DNA of 64,000 nucleotides from Marinicella marina (GTDB taxonomy: Bacteria > Pseudomonadota > Gammaproteobacteria > Xanthomonadales > Marinicellaceae), in the NCBI RefSeq assembly GCF_030065545.1, contig NZ_JASJNC010000008.1, positions 62,001 to 126,000 of the forward strand, given 5' to 3'. The position numbers and the translations under genes are program-made. Below the pieces are notes generated by a model, which saw nothing but the letters and a program-made list of their open reading frames with translations, was not told the origin of the DNA and did no database searches. How positions within the stretch are numbered: the first letter of the stretch is position 1; the number at the start of each line of letters is the position of its first letter. This document shows positions 55,586 to 64,000 of this stretch, one piece after another.

Positions 55586-56083
55586 TTATTGTGGCTTGGG
55601 GTTATTGATAACGTCGGAAGTTTGTTTGTTTCGAAATGCCATTAGATTTTCCGCTATCTCAGTATTTTGGATGGATAAAATGGATGCTGCAGAGAGTGCT
55701 GCATTTTTAGCTCCCGCCAAACCAATGCTCATGGTTAACACAGGTATACCTGCGGGCATCTGAGCTATCGATAACAAAGAGTCAATGCCGTTAAGCACTT
55801 TCGATTGAATTGGCACACCAATAACAGGCAAGTGCGTTTTAGCAGCAACCATACCTGGTAAATGCGCCGCACCACCAGCAGCAGCAATAATCACTTTGAT
55901 GCCACGTTGTGCCGCAGATTCAGCATAGGAAAACATTTTATCTGGTGTGCGGTGGGCTGAAACCACTTCTGCTTCAAATGGAATGGCCAATTGCTTCAAC
56001 AAATCGGCACAAGCTTCCATGGTGGCCCAATCTGATTGTGACCCCATGATTAATCCAACTTGTGCTTGATTACTTGACATCAT
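55586..56083 (-). CDS. purE: N5-carboxyaminoimidazole ribonucleotide mutase
   Basis: Converts N5-CAIR to CAIR, 165 residues. [20 protein letters not shown], the conserved [14 protein letters not shown] and [18 protein letters not shown] are class I PurE motifs. The start ATG directly follows the nuoN stop (TAAATG) and may be the first of two adjacent ATGs. This places purine genes at the end of the complex I transcript, an association that may be fortuitous. Confidence 0.95.
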   Translation of the reverse strand: MMSSNQAQVGLIMGSQSDWATMEACADLLKQLAIPFEAEVVSAHRTPDKMFSYAESAAQRGIKVIIAAAGGAAHLPGMVAAKTHLPVIGVPIQSKVLNGIDSLLSIAQMPAGIPVLTMSIGLAGAKNAALSAASILSIQNTEIAENLMAFRNKQTSDVINNPKPQ

Positions 56084-57529
56084 TTATAAGGATCCGGTGA
56101 CCCTGATACAGTATTGAAATAACACCGGCAGCAAGACCAACAAACCCAGTTGAGCCAAAGCATTGATGCTCAGCACTGTTTTCACATCAAAACTGGCGTC
56201 AATGGCTTGATCAGTTTCGGATTCTTCAAAATACATGACTTTGATGATTTTTAAGTAATAGAAAGCACCAATCACAGCAAAAATAACAGCAACTGCGGCC
56301 AAAATAATATGCCCTTGATCAATCACGGCTTTAAGCACATAAAGCTTGGAGAAGAAACCAATCAGTGGTGGAAAACCTGCCATGGAGGCCACCAAAAGCA
56401 ACATCAAAAAGGCATACCAACCACTGCGTTGATTAAGGCCTTTGAAATCAGCAATTTGATCAGCTTCCATGCCTTTGTTTGAAAGCAATACTATCATTCC
56501 AAAACCACCCACAGCCATGATGGTATATACAATGATATAGAACATTGACGCTGCAATGCCCTCAGCACCGCCAACCAATCCCAACAACATAAATCCTATG
56601 TGAGAAATGGTCGAATAAGCAAACAGGCGTTTTAAATTGGTTTGTTGTAAGGCAAACAAATTACCCACAATAATAGAAACTATTGCCAATGTAGCCAGCA
56701 TGGATTGCCAATGAATCATCAGTACATCCAATGACTGTCCAAGGATGCGAACAGCCAAAGCGAATGCTGCTATTTTTGGTGCCGATGCAATGAACAATGT
56801 GGTGGCTGTAGGTGCACCCTCATAAACATCAGGAACCCACATATGAAATGGAGCAGCACCCAGTTTGAAGCCTATACCAACAATGACAAAAATCAAACCC
56901 AAAACCAAGAACATGTCATTATTCTGACCGGCAATGGCTTGTGAAATTTCGTTGATTTGTAAGGTGCCAACAGCACCGTAAATCAATGACATACCATAAA
57001 GCAACATACCCGATGCCAAAGCACCCAGAATAAAGTATTTCATAGCCGCTTCATTGCCATTAAGGTCATTGCGGTTATAAGCCACCAAAGCATAAGAACT
57101 CAGTGCCAACAACTCAAGGCCTAAATACAAGGCGATGAAGTTGTGACCACTGATCATCACCATGATGCCCAAAGTAGCAAATAACAACAACGCAAAATAC
57201 TCACCCTGCAAATTATCATGTTGTCGCAGGTATTGTTTGGCATAAAAGAATACCGATATCATCAACAAATACACCACCACTTTCAACATGTCACCAAATT
57301 CATCACGAATAAAAGTGCCATTGAAAATCACGGTTTTGGTGAACTCGACACCTGCCACATGATCTTTCAATGTTAATATTGCTGCAAACATCATGGTAAT
57401 TACCGACAAAAAGACAATGAAACCGCCTTTTTTCTTATCGGTAAATAGACCCACGAGTAAAACGACACACGCCATACTCAGGACTAAGATTTCCGGGAAC
57501 GCCGGGACTAATTCTGACCAACCAAACAT
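56084..57529 (-). CDS. nuoN: NADH-quinone oxidoreductase subunit N
   Basis: Antiporter-like proton-pumping membrane subunit of complex I, 481 residues with about 14 hydrophobic segments. The core proton-antiporter signature is in FHMWVPDVYEGAPTATTLF, with a conserved Lys in QTNLKRLFAYSTISHIGF. The stop of nuoM abuts the start. It ends the nuo gene series in the standard order. Confidence 0.95.
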   Translation of the reverse strand: MFGWSELVPAFPEILVLSMACVVLLVGLFTDKKKGGFIVFLSVITMMFAAILTLKDHVAGVEFTKTVIFNGTFIRDEFGDMLKVVVYLLMISVFFYAKQYLRQHDNLQGEYFALLLFATLGIMVMISGHNFIALYLGLELLALSSYALVAYNRNDLNGNEAAMKYFILGALASGMLLYGMSLIYGAVGTLQINEISQAIAGQNNDMFLVLGLIFVIVGIGFKLGAAPFHMWVPDVYEGAPTATTLFIASAPKIAAFALAVRILGQSLDVLMIHWQSMLATLAIVSIIVGNLFALQQTNLKRLFAYSTISHIGFMLLGLVGGAEGIAASMFYIIVYTIMAVGGFGMIVLLSNKGMEADQIADFKGLNQRSGWYAFLMLLLVASMAGFPPLIGFFSKLYVLKAVIDQGHIILAAVAVIFAVIGAFYYLKIIKVMYFEESETDQAIDASFDVKTVLSINALAQLGLLVLLPVLFQYCIRVTGSL

Positions 57530-59038
57530 TTATATCACCTTACTGACAGATACGTATTCAATGACTTGTCGTACTGAGGCACTCATTACCTCAATCAACG
57601 GCTCAGGCCAAACGCCCACTAACAACACCATAATGGCTAACACCGCCAATATGAAAAACTCTCTAACGGTCACATCTTTCAATGAAGCCACAGCATCATT
57701 GGTGATGCCACCAAAAACCACCCTTTTAACCATCCACAGCGAATAAGCTGCACCAACAATCAAAGTGATGGCAGCTAAGAATGCAATCCAGAAATTGGCC
57801 TGAAAACTTGCCAAGATAACCATGAATTCACCGACGAAACCAGAAGTACCCGGTAAACCCGAATTAGCCATGGCGAAAAACACAAAAAATGCCCCAAACC
57901 AAGGCATGGTGTTGACCACCCCGCCGTAATCTTTAATCATTCTTGAGTGCAGACGATCGTATAAAACGCCAACACAAAGGAACATAGCAGCAGAGATAAA
58001 ACCATGAGAAATCATTTGTACCATGGCACCCTCTATCGCCATCTGACTGTTGCCACCGTTTTTAATCAGCATAAACACCAGGAATAAACCCAGAGTGACA
58101 AAACCCATGTGAGAAATTGATGAGTATGCAATCAGTTTCTTCATGTCTTTTTGTACCATGGCCACCAAGCCGATGTATACCACAGCAATCAAAGACAAGG
58201 TGATCAACAACCAAGTAAATTCAGAACTGGCATCTGGCGTGATTGGCAAAGAAAACCTTAAGAAACCATAACCACCAATCTTCAACATGATGGCGGCCAG
58301 TACCACTGATCCACCAGTGGGTGCCTCTACGTGCGCATCTGGCAACCAGGTGTGAACGGGGAACATGGGTATTTTTACCGCAAATGCTGCCAAGAAAGCA
58401 AAAAACAACCAGCTTTGTTCCTGCAAAGTCAGCGGCTGGATGGCTAAATCTGTGAGGTTCCAACTACCGGCTTTCATGTATAGATAAATTAAACCTATCA
58501 ACATGAACACCGAACCTAAGAAGGTGTATAGAAAGAACTTTATTGTTGCATAGACACGATTAGGGCCACCCCAAATACCAATGATCACAAACATAGGTAT
58601 TAACATGGCTTCAAAGAATATGTAAAACAACAACGCATCTTGCGCAGTGAAAACACCAATCATCATGCCTTCGAGTATCAAGAATGCAGCCATGTATTGA
58701 TGGATATTGACTTTAATTACTTGCCATGCTGATAACACAATCAAAACAGTAATGAATGTGGTCAGTACCACCAACGGCAGCGCTATGCCATCAATACCCA
58801 GGTGGTAATAGATGTTAAAAGCATCCACCCACAGCTTTTTCTCAACAAATTGCAACTGTGCCGTGCTGACATCAAAATTTGTCCACAATGGAATACTGAT
58901 TATGAAAGTCAGCACCGTGATGATCAATGCAACCACTTTCACCAAACCAGCACGCCCATGACCTAAAGGTAACAAGGCCAGACCGCCCAGTATAGGCAGC
59001 CAAATAAGTACACTTAAAATTGAACCTTCAAATAACAT
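57530..59038 (-). CDS. nuoM: NADH-quinone oxidoreductase subunit M
   Basis: Second antiporter-like subunit, 502 residues with about 14 hydrophobic segments. Family marks are PMFVIIGIWGG, FPVHTWLPDAHVEAPTGGSV and the Lys-containing VQKDMKKLIAYSSISHMGF. The Glu residue expected in the fifth helix is present in YIFFEAMLIPMF. It lies between nuoL and nuoN without a gap for a promoter. Confidence 0.95.
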   Translation of the reverse strand: MLFEGSILSVLIWLPILGGLALLPLGHGRAGLVKVVALIITVLTFIISIPLWTNFDVSTAQLQFVEKKLWVDAFNIYYHLGIDGIALPLVVLTTFITVLIVLSAWQVIKVNIHQYMAAFLILEGMMIGVFTAQDALLFYIFFEAMLIPMFVIIGIWGGPNRVYATIKFFLYTFLGSVFMLIGLIYLYMKAGSWNLTDLAIQPLTLQEQSWLFFAFLAAFAVKIPMFPVHTWLPDAHVEAPTGGSVVLAAIMLKIGGYGFLRFSLPITPDASSEFTWLLITLSLIAVVYIGLVAMVQKDMKKLIAYSSISHMGFVTLGLFLVFMLIKNGGNSQMAIEGAMVQMISHGFISAAMFLCVGVLYDRLHSRMIKDYGGVVNTMPWFGAFFVFFAMANSGLPGTSGFVGEFMVILASFQANFWIAFLAAITLIVGAAYSLWMVKRVVFGGITNDAVASLKDVTVREFFILAVLAIMVLLVGVWPEPLIEVMSASVRQVIEYVSVSKVI

Positions 59039-59047
59039 ATTTTCTGC

Positions 59048-61009
59048 CTATTTAAAAACGTAAATACCGATGAAAACAATAACGCTCACAACCATAACCA
59101 AAGCATAGTGGAACACATAACCTGACTGAATCGACCTGATACCAACTGATACCTTATTGATCAGTTTTGCACTGCCATTAACAATCCAACCATCGATCAA
59201 TTTAGAGTCAGACCACTTCCACAAGGCTTCGCCTAATTTAACGCTACCACCTGCAATGAATTTCTGATTAAAAGCATCAAAACCATATTTGTTTTCAAGT
59301 ACCCTGTGAATCGGAGCCAGTTGTTTTTTGATGGTACTTGCCAGCGCCCTGTTCTTCATGTAGATGTATGTAGCCACTGCAAATCCAGCCAACATGAGGT
59401 AGAACGGCAAGGTAACAAACCCGTGTAGGGCAAATCCTGCTGTGGTGTCAAAATGATACAAGCCAATTTCTTTGACCACATCATTGGTAGGGTTAACAAC
59501 TATGGCATCATTCATAAAACCGCCAAACAACAATGGTTCTATGGTCATCCAACCAATAAAGATCGACGGAATAGCCAATAACACCAAGGGTAATGTGACC
59601 ACCCATGGTGATTCATGTAAATGTTCTTTGGTGTGGTGGTCCATGCGTTCTTTGCCATGGAAAGTTAAATACAACAACCTGAAACTGTATAAAGACGTAA
59701 CAAAAACGCCCAACAAAACTGCAATGTAAGCCACATCAGAACCCCAACGATCAGACAAGCCAGTTGCCACAATGATCGCATCTTTTGAGAAATAGCCTGA
59801 CAAACCTGGGAATCCAACCAATGCCAAAGTACCTACCCATGCGGTTATGAAAGTAATCGGCATGTATTTTTTCAGTCCGCCCATTTCTTGCATGTCTTGT
59901 TTGTGATGCATAGCGATAATGACCGAACCAGCACCCAAGAACAACAGCGCTTTGAAAAATGCGTGGGTCATTAGATGGAATATGGCGGCTGAGTATGCTG
60001 ACACACCCAATGCCACAGTCATGTAACCGAGTTGAGAAAGGGTTGAATATGCAATCACTCGCTTGATGTCATTTTGCACGATACCAATCAGTCCCATGAA
60101 GAAGGCAGTGAATGCACCAATCAACATAACAAAACTCAGAGCCGTGTCAGACATCTCAAACAAGGGAGACATTCTAGATACCATGAAAATACCCGCCGTT
60201 ACCATGGTAGCAGCGTGAATCAAAGCCGATATAGGCGTTGGACCTTCCATCGAATCTGGTAACCAAACATGTAAGGGCGCTTGCGCCGATTTGCCCATGG
60301 CACCAATGAACAAACAAATACATATAACAGTCATCATGGACCATTGATTATCACCGATGATGGTGATGGTTTTATCAGCCATTTGTGGCGCTTGGTTGAA
60401 AACTTCAACGTAATCAAGGGTTCCAAAAGTCATCAAGACCGCACCGATACCGAGCAAAAATCCAAAATCACCGACACGGTTAACAAGGAATGCTTTCATG
60501 TTGGCAAAGATGGCGGTTTCTTTTTTGTACCAAAATCCAATCAACAAGTAAGACACCAAGCCCACCGCTTCCCAACCAAAAAACAGTTGCATGAAATTGT
60601 TGGCCATGACCAACATCAACATGGCGAAAGTAAATAATGAAATGTAACTGAAAAAGCGCTGATAACCTGGATCCTCACTCATGTAACCGATGGTATAGAT
60701 GTGTACCATGAGCGACACGAAGGTGACCACAGTCATCATGATGGCAGTCAATGAATCGACCATAAAGCCCACATGCATGGATAAATCACCAGTAACCATC
60801 CAAGTATAGAGGTTCTCATTGAAAGGTGTGGCTTCTCCATTGATGAATTGCAACAAAACACGCACCGAAAGTACACACGATAAACCCACCGCACCAATGG
60901 TGATGGTATGTGCGCCAATGCGACCTACTTGACGACCAAAAAGGCCGGCAATTGCAGCAGCAACTAATGGAGCAAATGCGATGATCATTAAGGTTGTTTT
61001 CATGTCCAT
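59048..61009 (-). CDS. nuoL: NADH-quinone oxidoreductase subunit L
   Basis: Largest antiporter-like subunit, 653 residues. The proton-pump region reads APLHVWLPDSMEGPTPISAL, with VQNDIKRVIAYSTLSQLGY further on. The C-terminal extension corresponds to the lateral helix HL that braces the membrane arm in complex I structures. Two start Met residues (61009 and 61003) are possible. Confidence 0.96.
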   Translation of the reverse strand: MDMKTTLMIIAFAPLVAAAIAGLFGRQVGRIGAHTITIGAVGLSCVLSVRVLLQFINGEATPFNENLYTWMVTGDLSMHVGFMVDSLTAIMMTVVTFVSLMVHIYTIGYMSEDPGYQRFFSYISLFTFAMLMLVMANNFMQLFFGWEAVGLVSYLLIGFWYKKETAIFANMKAFLVNRVGDFGFLLGIGAVLMTFGTLDYVEVFNQAPQMADKTITIIGDNQWSMMTVICICLFIGAMGKSAQAPLHVWLPDSMEGPTPISALIHAATMVTAGIFMVSRMSPLFEMSDTALSFVMLIGAFTAFFMGLIGIVQNDIKRVIAYSTLSQLGYMTVALGVSAYSAAIFHLMTHAFFKALLFLGAGSVIIAMHHKQDMQEMGGLKKYMPITFITAWVGTLALVGFPGLSGYFSKDAIIVATGLSDRWGSDVAYIAVLLGVFVTSLYSFRLLYLTFHGKERMDHHTKEHLHESPWVVTLPLVLLAIPSIFIGWMTIEPLLFGGFMNDAIVVNPTNDVVKEIGLYHFDTTAGFALHGFVTLPFYLMLAGFAVATYIYMKNRALASTIKKQLAPIHRVLENKYGFDAFNQKFIAGGSVKLGEALWKWSDSKLIDGWIVNGSAKLINKVSVGIRSIQSGYVFHYALVMVVSVIVFIGIYVFK

Positions 61010-61011
61010 GA

Positions 61012-61314
61012 TTACCCTTCCAACTCGTTAATTTCTTTGGTTTCAAGGGTTTTCTTATTCCTGAACAGAACCACCAGTATGGCCAGTCCAATGGCGGCTT
61101 CAGCAGCTGCCACAGTGAGAATAAAAAACACAAATACTTGGCCTTGAACATCATCTAAATATTTTGAAAAGGCAATCAAGTTGGTATTAACGGCCAGTAA
61201 CATCAATTCAATTGACATCAACACCACCAATACATTTCTGCGGTTAACGAATATGCCAGCCATACTAATGACAAATAAAATGGCTGAAACAATCAAATAA
61301 TGCTGTAATGTCAT
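61012..61314 (-). CDS. nuoK: NADH-quinone oxidoreductase subunit K
   Basis: Small membrane subunit of 100 residues with three transmembrane helices. The conserved Glu residues in [13 protein letters not shown] and [12 protein letters not shown] belong to the proton path. The start overlaps the nuoJ stop by four bases (ATGA). Confidence 0.95.
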   Translation of the reverse strand: MTLQHYLIVSAILFVISMAGIFVNRRNVLVVLMSIELMLLAVNTNLIAFSKYLDDVQGQVFVFFILTVAAAEAAIGLAILVVLFRNKKTLETKEINELEG

Positions 61315-61961
61315 GATTCTTCCTCTTTACTTTGAGCTTGTGTGGTGGCCTTTTCAGCCTTCATTGAAACCACTCTTAAGCGCTCTGCGGGATTGATATT
61401 GATTTGTTTTGAGGCATCCATCTGTTTGTTGCCTTCCCGCTTACGCATGGTCAGCATGATGGCCGCAACAATGGCAACCAATAAGATCACTGCCGCTATT
61501 TCAAACGGGTAAACATACTGAGTAAATAAAGTCATACCGACTTCGGCTACGTTGCTGTAACCTTGTTCTTGTCTGACCAATTCATTACTAGGGATTTCGC
61601 CACTCAGCTTGTAAGCAAACAATATCAACAGTTGCACCAACATGGCTGCTGCAATCAGCAAGGCAGCTTTGGTGTAGGATTGTTTAAGCTGAGATGCCTT
61701 GGCTTGTTTGACATCAAGCATCATGACCACAAACAAGAACAGAACCATCACCGCACCGACATAAACCAGTACCAAGGTGATGGCTAAAAACTCTGCTTCT
61801 ATCAAAAGCCATAAAACAGCTGTATTAAAAAAGCATAACACCAAAAATAAAGCCGAATAAATGGTGTTTTTAACCGTTACCACAGCCATGGCAGAACCAA
61901 TAGTGAATGTGGCAAACACATAAAATATGATTTGTTGGAATAATTCAGGACTAATAATCAT
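61311..61961 (-). CDS. nuoJ: NADH-quinone oxidoreductase subunit J
   Basis: Membrane subunit of 216 residues with five hydrophobic segments. The helix carrying the conserved Tyr/Val pattern ([20 protein letters not shown]) contains the mobile segment of subunit J. A charged C-terminal tail (about 45 residues, Lys/Gln/Glu-rich) is longer than in E. coli. The start overlaps the nuoI stop by one base (TAATG). Confidence 0.94.
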   Translation of the reverse strand: MIISPELFQQIIFYVFATFTIGSAMAVVTVKNTIYSALFLVLCFFNTAVLWLLIEAEFLAITLVLVYVGAVMVLFLFVVMMLDVKQAKASQLKQSYTKAALLIAAAMLVQLLILFAYKLSGEIPSNELVRQEQGYSNVAEVGMTLFTQYVYPFEIAAVILLVAIVAAIMLTMRKREGNKQMDASKQININPAERLRVVSMKAEKATTQAQSKEEES

Positions 61962-62449
61962 TATCTGTACTTCGCATCCTTTGTTCTGGCATTGGCAATT
62001 TGTTCTTCATACATATCTCCAATGGCTAATAACTGTTCTTTGGTCATGACGTTTTTGCCTTTAGACTCAAAGTGATATTCGTGAATGTCTGTTTCGACAA
62101 TGGAGTCTACTGGACATGATTCTTCACAGAAACCACAGTATATGCACTTGAATAAATCAATTTCATATTTGGTGGTTCTTCTTGACCCATCCTCGCGCAC
62201 ATCAGAATCAATGGTGATGGCTGCAGCCGGACACACTGCTTCGCATAATTTACATGCGATACAACGCTCTTCCCCATTGGGATACCTTCTGAGCGCATGT
62301 AAGCCCCTGAATCGTGGTGATTTTGGGGTTTTTTCTTCGGGATACCTGACGGTAAACTTTCTCTTGAAGAAATACTTTTGAGTCAGTAATAAGCCTTTTC
62401 TGATTTCATTCAGAGTTAAACTTTTTAAATATTTAAATACTTTAGTCAT
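61961..62449 (-). CDS. nuoI: NADH-quinone oxidoreductase subunit I
   Basis: Peripheral-arm iron-sulfur subunit of 162 residues. Two 4Fe-4S motifs are visible, [12 protein letters not shown] and [12 protein letters not shown], which hold clusters N6a and N6b. The upstream [18 protein letters not shown] and [14 protein letters not shown] match NuoI. Confidence 0.96.
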   Translation of the reverse strand: MTKVFKYLKSLTLNEIRKGLLLTQKYFFKRKFTVRYPEEKTPKSPRFRGLHALRRYPNGEERCIACKLCEAVCPAAAITIDSDVREDGSRRTTKYEIDLFKCIYCGFCEESCPVDSIVETDIHEYHFESKGKNVMTKEQLLAIGDMYEEQIANARTKDAKYR

Positions 62450-62466
62450 TTGAATTCTCTAAATAA

Positions 62467-63480
62467 TCAATTCCACCATGGGCCTATGTGATAGACCTTC
62501 ATGACAGCAACCACCATAATCCATACAATGGTTATGGGAATAAAAACCTTCCAGCCTAAGCGCATGATTTGATCATAGCGGTAGCGTGGTAAGGAGGCTC
62601 TGAACCAGAAATAAGCGTACAAGAATATGGAAGTTTTGGCCAAGAACCAGAATATGCTTGGTTGTGCAATCCAACTGTCACCAGTGAAAGGTGAATACCA
62701 ACCGCCCAAAAACATCAACGCAGTCAGTGCAGAAATAATGATCATGTTGGCGTATTCACCCAAAAAGAACAAGGCAAATGCCGCGCCTGAGTATTCAACG
62801 TGGAAACCAGCAACAATTTCAGATTCACCCTCGGCCACATCGAAAGGTGCACGGTTGGTTTCCGCCACACCAGAGATGTAATAAATCACAAACAAAGGCA
62901 ACAACGGCAACCAAAACCAATTCAAAAACCCACCTTCTTGAGCCCGAACAATATCAGACAAATTCAAGGTGCCCGCAGCAACCAAAACACCGACCAAGGC
63001 GAAGCCCATGGCGATTTCATAAGACACAATCTGAGCTGCTGAACGCAACGCACCTAATAACGCATATTTTGAGTTTGAGGCCCAGCCAGCAATGATGACA
63101 CCATAGACACCTAAAGATGTCATGGCCAAAACATAAACCAATCCGGCATTGATGTCAGCCAAAACCCAGCCATCATCGAATGGCACCACTGCCCAAGCAG
63201 CAAAAGCTGTCGCCAATGTAATGATGGGTGCAATTAGAAATAAAAACTTATTGGCGTTTTTTGGAAAAATGATTTCTTTGGTCAACAGTTTGAGAACATC
63301 AGCAAATGGCTGTAATAATCCCCTTGGACCAACTCGGTTAGGCCCCATTCTGGCGTGCATGAAAGCGATGACTTTGCGTTCAAAATAAGTCAAATAGGCA
63401 ACCGTTAAAACCACACCCAGCACAATGGCAAGGATGTAAATCAGATTATCAAATATCAAAAATTCCAAAGTTTCAATCAT
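62467..63480 (-). CDS. nuoH: NADH-quinone oxidoreductase subunit H
   Basis: Membrane subunit of 337 residues that lines the quinone chamber, with about eight helices. Signatures are [23 protein letters not shown] (positions about 32-54), [20 protein letters not shown] (about 205-225) and [20 protein letters not shown] near the end. The start overlaps the nuoG stop by four bases. Confidence 0.96.
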   Translation of the reverse strand: MIETLEFLIFDNLIYILAIVLGVVLTVAYLTYFERKVIAFMHARMGPNRVGPRGLLQPFADVLKLLTKEIIFPKNANKFLFLIAPIITLATAFAAWAVVPFDDGWVLADINAGLVYVLAMTSLGVYGVIIAGWASNSKYALLGALRSAAQIVSYEIAMGFALVGVLVAAGTLNLSDIVRAQEGGFLNWFWLPLLPLFVIYYISGVAETNRAPFDVAEGESEIVAGFHVEYSGAAFALFFLGEYANMIIISALTALMFLGGWYSPFTGDSWIAQPSIFWFLAKTSIFLYAYFWFRASLPRYRYDQIMRLGWKVFIPITIVWIMVVAVMKVYHIGPWWN

Positions 63481-64000
63481 GATTGTGCTCCAATGATGCT
63501 GACATTCAAGTTTGAACTGTCAAGATTGAGCACAGATTGACGACCCAGGTTAACCATTGCTGAACCTTCAGGAACTTCATCTGACACCACCAAAGTGACC
63601 TCTGCATAGCGACCATCTTGTTCGACTGAAACTAAGTCACCAGCATTGAAACCAATAGAAGGCAAGTCCTGTTGGTTGACATAAACTGAATCAGAACTGG
63701 CCAAAGGGCTGTTTTGTAGCGGGGCTGAACGTCGTGTCAAACAGTCTGTATCATAAATACTGCGATGTGGATAAAGTACCAAACCTTTCACTTCGATTTC
63801 AACGGGTTCAACATCCTGATGGATAACAGCATCATGCCATGCCAGTTTTTCAGTAACAGCAATCACATCATTGATGTCATCATATTCAAAATCACCATAA
63901 CCCATTAGATTACCCAAAACGCGTAATACACGCCAACCTGGCTTGGTACTGCCCGGTGCTTTTTGTGCAACGGTAGTGATTTGATGGTCACCGTAGTTGT
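63477..64000 (-). CDS. nuoG: NADH-quinone oxidoreductase subunit G, C-terminal part
   Basis: The frame stays open to the window edge, and about 174 C-terminal residues are visible. [18 protein letters not shown] matches the molybdopterin-oxidoreductase-like tail of NuoG, and the last 100 residues form a beta-rich domain ([19 protein letters not shown]). The N-terminal iron-sulfur domain lies outside the window. It heads the visible part of the complex I operon. Confidence 0.9.
   Translation of the reverse strand, partial: NYGDHQITTVAQKAPGSTKPGWRVLRVLGNLMGYGDFEYDDINDVIAVTEKLAWHDAVIHQDVEPVEIEVKGLVLYPHRSIYDTDCLTRRSAPLQNSPLASSDSVYVNQQDLPSIGFNAGDLVSVEQDGRYAEVTLVVSDEVPEGSAMVNLGRQSVLNLDSSNLNVSIIGAQS

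Overview
The window is a compact stretch of a gammaproteobacterial chromosome with moderately low GC, judged by eye. The gene orders cmk-rpsA-ihfB, hemA-prfA, apaH-pyrE next to an exonuclease III gene, hflK-hflC, gltB-gltD and nuoG-to-nuoN are typical of Gammaproteobacteria. The fused aroA-cmk gene and the mix of families suggest a marine, Marinicella-like lineage. The genus is an inference that I could not check. I saw no rRNA, tRNA, CRISPR array or intact mobile element.

Layout. 1-6.4 kb: the end of a class III aminotransferase gene, asnS, a DUF1338 (2-oxoadipate dioxygenase-type) gene, glnS and amtB, together covering amino-acid, aminoacyl-tRNA and ammonium functions. 6.4-9.5 kb: an AT-rich, gene-poor scar with an acyltransferase, a decayed RAYT-type transposase and the stump of an ECF sigma factor gene. 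9.5-14.9 kb: apaH, pyrE, xthA, a small secreted protein divergent from an AraC-type regulator, and a CPA2 antiporter. 14.9-23.9 kb: a tightly packed seven-gene minus-strand block (glutaryl-CoA-dehydrogenase-like, fused E1 dehydrogenase, cyclase-FHA, XpaC-like, TelA, KefG-like, KefC-like). This is the least ordinary part of the window.

24-34.9 kb: rlmD with the envelope pair ydbL/ydbH, a free-standing receiver-HPt phosphorelay protein, then hisC, the aroA-cmk fusion, rpsA and ihfB. 35-40.6 kb: hemN behind a strong FNR-type box, a small membrane protein behind a perfect inverted repeat, hflK-hflC coupled to an alanine-dehydrogenase-like gene, and a 49-residue protein. 40.6-46.6 kb: gltD/gltB. 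46.8-52.1 kb: a DUF4407 coiled-coil membrane protein, a secreted lipase with its foldase, and a TPR lipoprotein. 52.1-64 kb: prfA, hemA, purK, purE and the complex I genes nuoN to nuoG (partial), all on the minus strand.

How the genes work together. Nitrogen assimilation is well represented (amtB, gltBD, glnS, asnS). Respiration and haem are represented by nuo, hemA and hemN. The 15-24 kb block joins ion efflux, toxic-anion or envelope stress and a cyclic-nucleotide/FHA signalling protein to two acyl/keto-acid dehydrogenases. I propose it as the best candidate for an undescribed functional unit, by inference from gene packing alone.
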